Shown here piece after piece: positions 1-5,533 of a DNA stretch of 7,254 bases (position 1 is the first letter of the stretch; each line of letters begins with the position of its first letter). The translations under genes and the position numbers were made by a program. Under the pieces are notes generated by a model. The model searched no databases, was not told where the DNA came from, and was given only the letters and a program-made list of their open reading frames with translations. Source of the stretch: Clostridiales bacterium (GTDB lineage: Bacteria; Bacillota; Desulfitobacteriia; Desulfitobacteriales; Desulfitobacteriaceae). The stretch is from contig DAHVVW010000100.1 in NCBI GenBank assembly GCA_027357125.1, forward strand, positions 1-7,254, given 5' to 3'.

Positions 1-1554
1 TCTTTCTATGGCTTCATACAGCCTGATTTCCGCGGCAATCCTGCCGTCAAAATAGGAAAAGATGCTTCGTCCATCCGCTCTTTCCGGAGTCGCGGTCAGC
101 CCTAAAAGCACCTTGGGTTGATAATATTCTATGAGTTCCTGATAGGATGGAGCAGCTGCATGGTGGAATTCGTCAATCACAATGTAGTCATAAAAGTCGG
201 GTGCCGTTAGTTCAATCAGTTCTTTGGAATTGAAGGATTGGATAGATACAAAAAGATGGTCAAAACTGTCGGGCCTTATCCCGCCAACCAGCATGGAGCC
301 AAAATTCAAGTCTTTGAGTATGCCGCGAAAACAGGCGAGACTCTGGCCTAATATTTCCTTACGATGGGCGACAAAGAGCAGTCTGTTATGCTTGTTAGGA
401 TTTGACTTGCAAAATTCCCGGTAATCAAAGGCAGCAATTACGGTTTTGCCGGTGCCTGTTGCAGCAACCACCAAGTTCTTGAAAGAGCTGTGCACTTCCC
501 TTTCCGCCTTTAACTTGTCCAGGATTTCCTGTTGGTAATAGTAAGGTTTTATGTCAAAGTTAAAGGCCAAGCTGCTGTCTTCATCCTGACTGGTCTTTCT
601 TTCTGACTTTAAGGCTTTGCGTAACCGCTCTGAATCTAGTGAGGGGACAAAGGGTGTAAACTCAGGATTATTCCAATACCCCTCGAAAGTCGCGCGGATT
701 TTCTCCAGAATATCACCGGAGTCGTATTGGGACAATTTTATGTTCCATTCCAAACCGCTGGTCATGGCAGACTCTGATATGTTTGACGACCCAATGTATA
801 CGGTACTAAAACCGGTATCACGCCAGAAAACATAGGTCTTGGCATGCAGGCGGGTTCTTTCCGTATCGTAGGAAATTCGGATTTCAGTATTGCCGAGTTT
901 ACTGAGCTCTTGAATCGCTTTGAAATCGGTGGCCCCAAGGTATGAAGTGGTGATCACCCTTAATTTGCCGCCACTGGATGTGAACTCAGCCAGATCGCTC
1001 ACGATCAGCCTTAGGCCGCTCCACTTGATAAAAGACACCAGGAAGTCAATCCGGTGACTGCTCAAAATTTCCTTTTTAAGCTCCGAAACCATGCTTGGTT
1101 CATGAACCGCACCGGTAAAGAGGGAGTTCTCCGAAATAGGCGTGTCCGGTCGGACAATCTTATCTGACAGAAGCGCTGGATGTCTGATAGCTTTTCTGTC
1201 AACCAAGGATAATAACATCTCAGCATCCTGCCTGATTAGGAAGCCCTTGACCCGTTTCAATGTCGCTTCGTCCTTTTTGAAGTTGAAGCTCCCTGCTTGA
1301 ATTCTCTCGATAATATGCTGCAAAATGCTGTTGCAAAGACTGACCCGGTCCTGGACGACCGTATTCCCATCATCAATGTAGTCAAAGATTTCTCGAAGAA
1401 TTCGGGTCAGGTATTCAGCCAGAATTTTAGAAGACTCAGCCGAATCCAACGGCTGAGTGTCTGTTATCACCAGCTTTTGGTCTACTTGTCCAAGGTTTTC
1501 GTTAATAATTCCGTTAATGATCTGTTCATATAGCCCAAAGACGATGCGTGGCAT
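1..1554 (-). CDS. PLD-nuclease / SF2 helicase, DUF3427-type (3' end off window)
   Basis: I translated 518 codons with no stop from an ATG at 1554 to the left edge; the C-terminus, including any DUF3427 domain, lies outside. Residues 1-140 match the helical N-terminal region of DUF3427-type helicases. Residues about 150-300 are a phospholipase-D-like nuclease domain with the HxK motif (H237, K239) and GSSN at 255-258. A superfamily 2 helicase follows: Walker A ATGTGKT at 365-371, motif II DEFH at 461-464 (a variant of DEAH/DECH) and motif III TAT at 487-489. Family knowledge suggests an ATP-driven nucleic-acid translocase coupled to a nuclease, probably in the cytoplasm. Start: GAGAGG at 1561-1566 lies 6 nt upstream. 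It follows the nuclease-helicase gene at 1628-3895 by 73 nt on the same strand, so the two are probably co-transcribed. A defence role is inference; the domain assignment is firm. Confidence 0.93.
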   Translation of the reverse strand, partial: MPRIVFGLYEQIINGIINENLGQVDQKLVITDTQPLDSAESSKILAEYLTRILREIFDYIDDGNTVVQDRVSLCNSILQHIIERIQAGSFNFKKDEATLKRVKGFLIRQDAEMLLSLVDRKAIRHPALLSDKIVRPDTPISENSLFTGAVHEPSMVSELKKEILSSHRIDFLVSFIKWSGLRLIVSDLAEFTSSGGKLRVITTSYLGATDFKAIQELSKLGNTEIRISYDTERTRLHAKTYVFWRDTGFSTVYIGSSNISESAMTSGLEWNIKLSQYDSGDILEKIRATFEGYWNNPEFTPFVPSLDSERLRKALKSERKTSQDEDSSLAFNFDIKPYYYQQEILDKLKAEREVHSSFKNLVVAATGTGKTVIAAFDYREFCKSNPNKHNRLLFVAHRKEILGQSLACFRGILKDLNFGSMLVGGIRPDSFDHLFVSIQSFNSKELIELTAPDFYDYIVIDEFHHAAAPSYQELIEYYQPKVLLGLTATPERADGRSIFSYFDGRIAAEIRLYEAIER

Positions 1555-1627
1555 GTTCAACCTCTCTGTAACCGGAGTATCTGCGGGGGCCAAGTCTTAA
1601 GAGACTGTGGGCATAGCCCTTGCTTGA

Positions 1628-3895
1628 CTAAGCATTAGGCACCCTTTTCCCGTAATACTCCTTTAATTTCTCGTCACAATGCGCGATGATCCAATCTAGT
1701 TCTTGCTTCGAAAACCTCTTAAAGATGTGCCTGTTAAATTCAACATTCTCAATATCCCTGCATCGATTCATAAAGCGCATATCCTCAAAACGCTTAAACG
1801 GATTGCTGAAAATGTTTTTTTCCACATCTCTTTCCGAATACCCATCCTTGCAGAAAAGGCTCTGTTTCTTCTCAACAACCAGTCCCTTTACTCTCCTGGC
1901 TTCATAGAACTCTATAAAGTAAGTCACAATATCCTTGACCAGCACCCTGCCGTTTTCGTCCATGTGCTTAATCATAGCCTTCAGCAGTACCGGCTTGTAG
2001 GAAAAGCTCATATCCATGGCCTTCACCATGGCCATAAACTTATCCTTCATATTGGCTGGAGTAATGATATCCCAGCCATACTGCTTGGCATATTTCTGCA
2101 CGGCTGCTTCCTTGAAATACTTTAAGCTCCTCTTATCACCGTACGGGACCTCCAGGTCGGCGGCAATTTTTCCTTCCCGGATGTACCTTTCAATGGTTTC
2201 CGTCTGAACGTCAACCATCCTAACGAATTCAAGCTGGGATATCATTCCCTTTACTTCGTCCTGCCAGTTGAACAGGTCAATCAGCTCGTAGTCTGCCACG
2301 TCTACCGGAAAGTCCAGGAGTACAGAAGGTTTTTCACCTTTGGTAATGAGATCCCTGTTTAACTCAAACTGTTTCTGGGAAGCTACAACGTATTCGCCTG
2401 CCCTGTATTCTTTGAGGTTAAACATCCTGTGCAGCGAGTACGGTTGGTTAAACATGTTGGCGTTATCAATGAAGTCAAACACCATCAAGTATTCCTTACC
2501 CTCTGACTTGCGCATTCCCCTTCCCAACTGTTGAAGATAGAGAGTCTTAGAAAGCGTGGGCCTGGCCATAAACAAGACTTCGGTTTTAGGACTGTCCCAG
2601 CCTTCATTTAACAGATCGCAGGCACACAAAACGTTGATGTCCCCATTTTCATACTGCTCAAGTATGCGCGACCGCTCCGCCGACTTCATTGAGCCGGACA
2701 CCGCCTCGGACTTAACTCCGTTCTGTTTTAACAGCCCTGCAATTTCATTGGCGTGCCGGACTGAAGCACAGAAAACCACCGTTTTCTTGTCCTTAACATA
2801 GTTCAGGTAGGTTTCTACCAGGATCTTATTTCGCTCAGGCACAAAGAGCTTGCTTTCCAGGTCCTGAGAGTAATATTTAATGCCGTTGATTCTTACCGTC
2901 GAAAGATCCACATTGGTCTTAACCCTGATACACCTGATTGGTACGAGCTCACCCATCTCAACGGCTGCCTTCAGGTCAAGTTTGTGGGCCACATTTTTGA
3001 AATCTTCCAGAATGTTCTCTCCGTCAGTTCGGTCAGGGGTCGCGGTGAGTCCCAGGGTGAATTCAGGTTTGAAGTAACTTAAGATTTTCCGGTACGAATC
3101 TGCCGTACCGTGGTGGCACTCATCTATGATTACATAACTGAAATCATCCGGTTTGAACTCGTCAAGATTTTTAGCAACACTCTGAATGCTGCCGCAGACC
3201 ACATAGGCATTTTTATCTTTCTGCTCAGCGACATAAAGGCCTGTATCAGCATTATCCCAGATGTCATTAAAGGTCTTTTGGGTTTGGGTGACCAGTTCTT
3301 TGGTGTGGGCCAGAAACAAGGTCCTTTTACCAAGTCTTTTGGCGTCACTGACTGCGGTAACAGTTTTTCCGGCTCCTGTGGCGTGGTAAAGGAGGGCAAT
3401 GCTCTCCCCCTGATCACGCATATTTTGCAAACTGGACAGGGCGGCTTGTTGATGCTCTCTCAGCTCAATGGTCTTGCCCTTTTGCTTGGGGAGAAAATCA
3501 TCCAGCATCCTAAAGGCCGGCATTTCCCCGACAAACGTCCGCAGTTCATCCTTAACTTTCTCCGGTTGGTGCTTCAATTGGTTATATACCCAGCGGTAAA
3601 CCTTCCAGTTTTGATAGATGAGGCTATTTTGCTTGGTGAGGTCATCATAATATTTGTTGGCTGACACCTTTGTAGGGTTGTGGTAGGTTTCCCCATCGAT
3701 TTCAATGGCGATCTTTAAGCTTTCGCTCTCCAGGGCAAAGTCAATCCAGCGCCTGTTGCCATAGATGTCGGTGAACGGGTACTGGAGAAAAAGATATTGG
3801 GACTTATCCGGGCCAAAGGTGTCACAGAACAGTTCTACAAACAGGTCTTCCGCAACACTGGCAAGACTTCCACTCTGCTTGATCGTAGCCGTCAA
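1628..3895 (-). CDS. DEAD/DEAH helicase with N-terminal DUF559/Vsr-like nuclease domain
   Basis: This is a 755-residue protein. Residues 30-110 look like a PD-(D/E)XK nuclease of the DUF559/Vsr type, with D52 in WIDFA and E65/D67 in IEIDG followed by H72. The helicase core follows: ATGAGKT at 172-178, DECH at 258-261, TAT at 284-286, the NEGWD segment at 430-434 and motif VI QQLGRGMR at 455-462, so all visible motifs look intact. Residues 480-755 are helix-rich and may hold the substrate-specificity part; a segment near 630-680 (SYKPVLLKA onward) resembles a region I associate with other restriction-type helicases. It probably cleaves or remodels DNA using ATP. The start is TTG: an in-frame TGA lies three codons upstream, and GAGGGG lies 10 nt before it. 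It is first in a likely two-gene operon with the PLD-helicase downstream. The restriction/defence role is inferred from domains and pairing. Confidence 0.95.
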   Translation of the reverse strand: MTATIKQSGSLASVAEDLFVELFCDTFGPDKSQYLFLQYPFTDIYGNRRWIDFALESESLKIAIEIDGETYHNPTKVSANKYYDDLTKQNSLIYQNWKVYRWVYNQLKHQPEKVKDELRTFVGEMPAFRMLDDFLPKQKGKTIELREHQQAALSSLQNMRDQGESIALLYHATGAGKTVTAVSDAKRLGKRTLFLAHTKELVTQTQKTFNDIWDNADTGLYVAEQKDKNAYVVCGSIQSVAKNLDEFKPDDFSYVIIDECHHGTADSYRKILSYFKPEFTLGLTATPDRTDGENILEDFKNVAHKLDLKAAVEMGELVPIRCIRVKTNVDLSTVRINGIKYYSQDLESKLFVPERNKILVETYLNYVKDKKTVVFCASVRHANEIAGLLKQNGVKSEAVSGSMKSAERSRILEQYENGDINVLCACDLLNEGWDSPKTEVLFMARPTLSKTLYLQQLGRGMRKSEGKEYLMVFDFIDNANMFNQPYSLHRMFNLKEYRAGEYVVASQKQFELNRDLITKGEKPSVLLDFPVDVADYELIDLFNWQDEVKGMISQLEFVRMVDVQTETIERYIREGKIAADLEVPYGDKRSLKYFKEAAVQKYAKQYGWDIITPANMKDKFMAMVKAMDMSFSYKPVLLKAMIKHMDENGRVLVKDIVTYFIEFYEARRVKGLVVEKKQSLFCKDGYSERDVEKNIFSNPFKRFEDMRFMNRCRDIENVEFNRHIFKRFSKQELDWIIAHCDEKLKEYYGKRVPNA

Positions 3896-3905
3896 CTGAT
3901 TTCAA

Positions 3906-3911
3906 CCCCTC
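3906..3911 (-). promoter_or_regulatory. Ribosome binding site fixing a TTG start
   Basis: GAGGGG on the minus strand lies 10 nt before the TTG codon at 3895. No ATG or GTG is available in frame between the upstream TGA and the conserved nuclease domain, so this site supports the TTG start. The spacing is slightly long, which with TTG suggests modest translation. Confidence 0.6.
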
Positions 3912-3919
3912 AAGTACCG

Positions 3920-3939
3920 GTATCAGTTTAAAACGATAC
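3920..3939. promoter_or_regulatory. Candidate operator: 20-bp near-perfect palindrome
   Basis: The outer arms GTATC and GATAC and the core TTTAAA are symmetric, with 16 of 20 positions matching about the centre. It lies 25-44 nt upstream of the TTG start of the nuclease-helicase gene, where a promoter or transcription start is expected. I could not assign convincing -35/-10 boxes. A repressor site for the helicase operon is the simplest reading; the binding protein is unknown. Confidence 0.45.
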
Positions 3940-3994
3940 TCTGCACCAACGCGTCTTTGTAATTGGTTCAGCCGGTGACCGGCAATATTTCCGC

Positions 3995-4080
3995 CGCCAA
4001 AACCTTGCAGTACTGGCCAATTTCTCTAATTAAAATTACTTTCGCCAAAAAACTTGTGGTTTCCTCCTTTTCCGCCAAAA
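3995..4080. repeat. Three direct copies of CGCCAAAA
   Basis: The octamer occurs at 3995-4002, 4043-4050 and 4073-4080, all in the same orientation (TTTTGGCG on the minus strand), at spacings of 48 and 30 bp. The second and third copies share extra flanking matches (TTCGCCAAAAA and TCCGCCAAAAA). Iterated motifs in a divergent promoter region suggest a transcription factor binding array, but no factor can be named. Confidence 0.4.
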
Positions 4081-4211
4081 ACAAGCGCTAATCAACAAAT
4101 ATCAATAGAATTCTTCCTAGGCGGGACGTATCCAGCTTTACCCCCTACCATTATCAGCCCCGCTGTCTTAAACTGAATGGAGGTACAACTGGATAGAAAA
4201 GAGGAAACGCC

Positions 4212-4586
4212 ATGAGCTGCATTTTTTGTGACATTCCTGCGGCTAAATTAATTGCGGAGAACTCCTTGGCGGTTGCCATATACGACAAGTTTCCGGTAAA
4301 TAAGGGCCATGTTCTTATCATTCCTCGCAGACACTTTGCAGACTTCTTTGACGCCACCAGTGAAGAGATTACCGCCATCTACGGCCTGCTTCACAGCACA
4401 AAGACTATGCTCGAAACCGAGCTCAAAGCTGACGGCTTCAATGTGGGCATCAACGTTGGACAGGCTGCCGGTCAGACCGTAATGCACCTGCATGTTCATC
4501 TGATTCCCCGGTTCAAAGGTGATGTAGAAAATCCCCGGGGCGGAGTGAGGAAAATCAAGCCAAACCTCGTGCCCTATGAGGAGTAA
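4212..4586 (+). CDS. HIT-family nucleotide-binding hydrolase
   Basis: This 124-residue protein is a complete single-domain histidine triad protein. The N-terminal CIFC pair (C3, C6) followed by IP and the KGHVLIIPRRH segment (31-41) are typical. The catalytic triad MHLHVHLIPR is at 91-100 with H92, H94 and H96. The family hydrolyses or transfers nucleoside phosphates such as AMP derivatives and dinucleoside polyphosphates; the exact substrate cannot be told from sequence. Length is normal for the family, and AGAGG lies about 7 nt before the ATG. It is divergent from the helicase operon and convergent with the small-peptide units downstream, and it appears to be monocistronic. I see no clear plus-strand terminator with a T-run; the hairpin at 4646-4680 may serve both sides weakly. 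Confidence 0.96.
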   Translation: MSCIFCDIPAAKLIAENSLAVAIYDKFPVNKGHVLIIPRRHFADFFDATSEEITAIYGLLHSTKTMLETELKADGFNVGINVGQAAGQTVMHLHVHLIPRFKGDVENPRGGVRKIKPNLVPYEE

Positions 4587-4638
4587 TTCCAAAATTATCA
4601 AGATAAAAGACCGGCTGCACCCACGGCTGCCTCGAAAC

Positions 4639-4680
4639 AAAAAAAACCCGGCCGCTCATTATCTCTGTACGCAGCCGGGT
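4639..4680 (-). terminator. Rho-independent terminator of small-peptide unit 1
   Basis: On the minus strand ACCCGGCTGC pairs with GCGGCCGGGT, giving 10 continuous pairs with one U-G wobble, a 15-nt loop and then eight T. The wobble would be a C-A mismatch in a plus-strand RNA, so the hairpin favours minus-strand transcription. It ends the unit encoding the 49-residue peptide. Confidence 0.9.
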
Positions 4681-4688
4681 ATACTATA

Positions 4689-4936
4689 GGTGGAGGGGAG
4701 GCTCTTTAAGCTGGGACCGTCCGAGCCAGAAACTGGATCGGTTCTTAGTCTCGCCCCTTGCTGGATTTCCTTTCTGCGACTAAGGAGCGAATTTTGCTGT
4801 AAAGGGACAAGGCTGCGTTTAACGCTACCAGGATGGGTCCGTATTCTGTTGCGAACTGTTTGACCCATGCGAGAATCCAAGCAAGGTTTACCACCGAACC
4901 ACTCCTTTTTTGGATCTGATTCAGCTCCCCTCCACC
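4689..4936 (-). other. Long-range 5'-3' stem enclosing peptide gene 1
   Basis: GGTGGAGGGGAG at the predicted RNA 5' end (4936 down to 4925) is perfectly complementary to the segment at 4700-4689, just before the terminator. The helix extends two more pairs past one bulged C. It would close the mRNA 5' to 3' around the reading frame. The downstream arm is anti-Shine-Dalgarno-like, so it could also pair with the true AGGAG at 4902-4906 in an alternative fold. The same arrangement is in unit 2. Confidence 0.7.
4745..4894 (-). CDS. Small hydrophobic/basic peptide, unit 1 (49 aa), toxin-like
   Basis: I do not recognise the family. The frame starts at GTG 4894, seven nt after AGGAG (4902-4906), and ends with TAA at 4745. 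An upstream ATG at 4963 would make 72 residues, but it lies before the -10 box and cannot be used from this promoter. The peptide has a Trp-containing N-terminus (W6, W10), a hydrophobic stretch EYGPILVALNAALSL at 17-31 that could span or insert in a membrane, and a basic tail (K34, R36, R42, K43, K46, R48). It has no signal peptide. By eye 29 of 49 residues match the unit 2 peptide, and the 15-residue core is identical. With an SOS promoter and a closed mRNA, this looks like a type I toxin; a leaderless antimicrobial peptide is the alternative. That it is a gene is well supported; its function is inference. Confidence 0.8.
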   Translation of the reverse strand: MVNLAWILAWVKQFATEYGPILVALNAALSLYSKIRSLVAERKSSKGRD

Positions 4937-4939
4937 CAA

Positions 4940-4968
4940 ATTATATCGAACACGTGTTTCCATATAAA
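4940..4968 (-). promoter_or_regulatory. SOS promoter of peptide gene 1 with LexA box
   Basis: On the minus strand a perfect TATAAT (4945-4940) is preceded after 17 nt by TTTATA (4968-4963). The spacer contains CGAACACGTGTTTC (plus strand, 4947-4960), which fits the Bacillus LexA/DinR consensus CGAACRNRYGTTYC at every position. Transcription should start near 4935, at the 5' arm of the long stem. LexA binding here would block RNA polymerase until DNA damage. Confidence 0.85.
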
Positions 4969-5015
4969 GGAAAAATCCTGTCGTTTCCTTTGGCTCTAAT
5001 ACTCCGGAAAATATC

Positions 5016-5045
5016 TAAACCACCGACCGATTAGTCAGTGGTTTA
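5016..5045 (-). terminator. Terminator-like hairpin of small-peptide unit 2
   Basis: On the minus strand TAAACCACTGAC pairs with GTCGGTGGTTTA, 12 pairs with one U-G wobble and a six-base loop, followed by GATATTTTCC. The tail is poor in T, so termination may be partial and could read through into unit 1. In the plus direction the wobble would be a C-A mismatch. Confidence 0.6.
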
Positions 5046-5111
5046 CTTGTATCTGCAGAAGAAAAGGCCTTCGTGTTGCATTCTCTAAACATAATTCCGG
5101 CCATAATATAT

Positions 5112-5351
5112 GGTGGAGAAGAGCTGTCTTCAGGAAACTACGACTCCGTTGGAGTCACTCTCGGTCTCGCCCCAGACCAGATTTCCTTCCTGTGAACAGG
5201 CCGAAGATCTTTGTGCAAAGGGACAAGGCAGCATTTAATGCTACCAGGATGGGTCCATATTCTTCTACAGCTTTTTGGATCCATGCGATAAGCCAAGAGA
5301 AGTTTCCCACCAAATCGCCTCCTTTCGGGACCGATTCAGCTCTCCTCCACC
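5112..5351 (-). other. Long-range 5'-3' stem enclosing peptide gene 2
   Basis: GGTGGAGGAGAGCTG at 5351-5337 pairs with CAGCTCTTCTCCACC at 5126-5112, 15 pairs with a single G-U wobble. Compared with unit 1, one pair has changed from G-C to A-U and a neighbour from G-C to G-U, so pairing is kept. In a plus-strand RNA the wobble would be a mismatch. Predicted transcription starts within or next to the first bases of the arm. Confidence 0.7.
5155..5310 (-). CDS. Small hydrophobic/basic peptide, unit 2 (51 aa), toxin-like
   Basis: This is the paralogue of the 49-residue peptide; the family is not recognised. GTG at 5310 lies seven nt after GGAGG (5318-5322), the same spacing as unit 1, and TGA is at 5155. 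An in-frame TTG one codon upstream is possible, but GTG is the position conserved between copies. Features are W6 and W10, the identical core EYGPILVALNAALSL at 17-31, then TKIFGLF and a basic tail with R42, K43, R48 and R50. In the 45-nt core the two genes differ at four bases, all synonymous, which indicates selection on the peptide. The ending KIFGLF is superficially like small haemolytic staphylococcal peptides, so membrane activity is plausible. It has its own SOS-type promoter, closing stem and terminator hairpin. Confidence 0.8.
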   Translation of the reverse strand: MGNFSWLIAWIQKAVEEYGPILVALNAALSLCTKIFGLFTGRKSGLGRDRE

Positions 5352-5355
5352 TTCT

Positions 5356-5384
5356 ATTTTACCGAACATTTGTTTCCAACTTAA
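5356..5384 (-). promoter_or_regulatory. SOS-type promoter of peptide gene 2 with LexA box
   Basis: The minus-strand -10 TAAAAT (5361-5356) is preceded after 17 nt by a weak TTAAGT (5384-5379). The spacer holds CGAACATTTGTTTC (plus strand, 5363-5376), which departs from the Bacillus LexA consensus at one position (T for R). The layout is identical to unit 1, but both promoter boxes are weaker. Confidence 0.75.
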
Positions 5385-5463
5385 GGAAATACTTTGTTGT
5401 CTTACAGCTTATTTTGTCTGAGACCGTCTCCTGGAAAAATCTCATCCGAATGCATCAAGAAGT

Positions 5464-5501
5464 CAAAAGAGGTTGAGCCGTAATAAATCGGCCTAGCCTC
5501 T
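5464..5501 (-). terminator. Terminator after amidohydrolase-family gene
   Basis: AGAGG (5468-5472) and CCTCT (5497-5501), with inner arms GCCG and CGGC around an eight-base loop, form a hairpin. On the minus strand it is followed by a short T-run (TTTTGACTT). It lies about 30 nt past the stop of the gene at 5534-6253. It pairs slightly better as plus-strand RNA, but no plus-strand gene ends here. Confidence 0.55.
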
Positions 5502-5533
5502 ATTATTTCTCCCAGATTCAACACCCCGAAAGT

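Larger units (their letters stand above)
3896..4211. other. Divergent intergenic region between helicase operon and HIT gene
   Basis: No credible gene lies in these 316 bases. They must hold the promoters of the minus-strand helicase operon and the plus-strand HIT gene. Visible structure is the 20-bp palindrome at 3920-3939, a 13-bp palindrome (GCCGGT-G-ACCGGC) at 3971-3983 and three direct CGCCAAAA octamers. For the HIT gene, the only clear element is AGAGG about 7 nt before its ATG. A weak TTGCCG/TACAAA pair on the minus strand is too poor to call as a promoter. Confidence 0.6.
4740..5396 (-). repeat. Tandem duplication of small-peptide transcription units
   Basis: Two homologous units lie head to tail with a period of about 416 bp, measured between LexA boxes. 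Similarity runs from about 10 bp upstream of the -35 boxes through promoter, leader, ribosome site and reading frame (about 4740-4978 and 5160-5396). The 3' untranslated parts differ except for the closing stem arm, and each unit has its own terminator hairpin. Divergence shows an old, maintained duplication rather than a recent copy. Confidence 0.85.

Noticed and set aside
1555..1627. Possible terminator between the two helicase genes
   Set aside because: Only a short TCTTAAGA palindrome is present, without a stable stem or T-run, so the genes are treated as one operon.
3110..3664. 184-residue plus-strand frame inside the nuclease-helicase gene
   Set aside because: It is antisense to conserved helicase motifs; its length follows from the codon bias of the real gene, and no family is recognisable.
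3899..3920. ATTTCAACCCCTC resembling the end of a CRISPR repeat
   Set aside because: It occurs once, with no spacer-repeat periodicity; it is the ribosome-site region of the nuclease-helicase gene read on the opposite strand.
4248..4640. 130-residue minus-strand frame opposite the HIT gene
   Set aside because: It is antisense to the fully conserved HIT domain and has no ribosome site.
4659..4880. 73-residue minus-strand frame overlapping peptide gene 1
   Set aside because: It is in another frame, runs through the closing stem and into the terminator, and lacks a ribosome site and a unit 2 counterpart.
4689..4936. Stem arms as terminal inverted repeats of a miniature transposon
   Set aside because: The conserved promoter and LexA box lie outside the arms, the interior codes for a conserved peptide, and no target duplication is visible.
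4745..4963. 72-residue version of the unit 1 peptide starting at ATG 4963
   Set aside because: Its start lies upstream of the -10 box and within the -35/LexA region, it has no ribosome site, and the extension is not conserved in unit 2. The GTG at 4894 has AGGAG at good spacing and is conserved.
5192..5476. 94-residue plus-strand frame across unit 2
   Set aside because: It is antisense to the peptide gene, the LexA promoter and the closing stem, and has no counterpart across unit 1.
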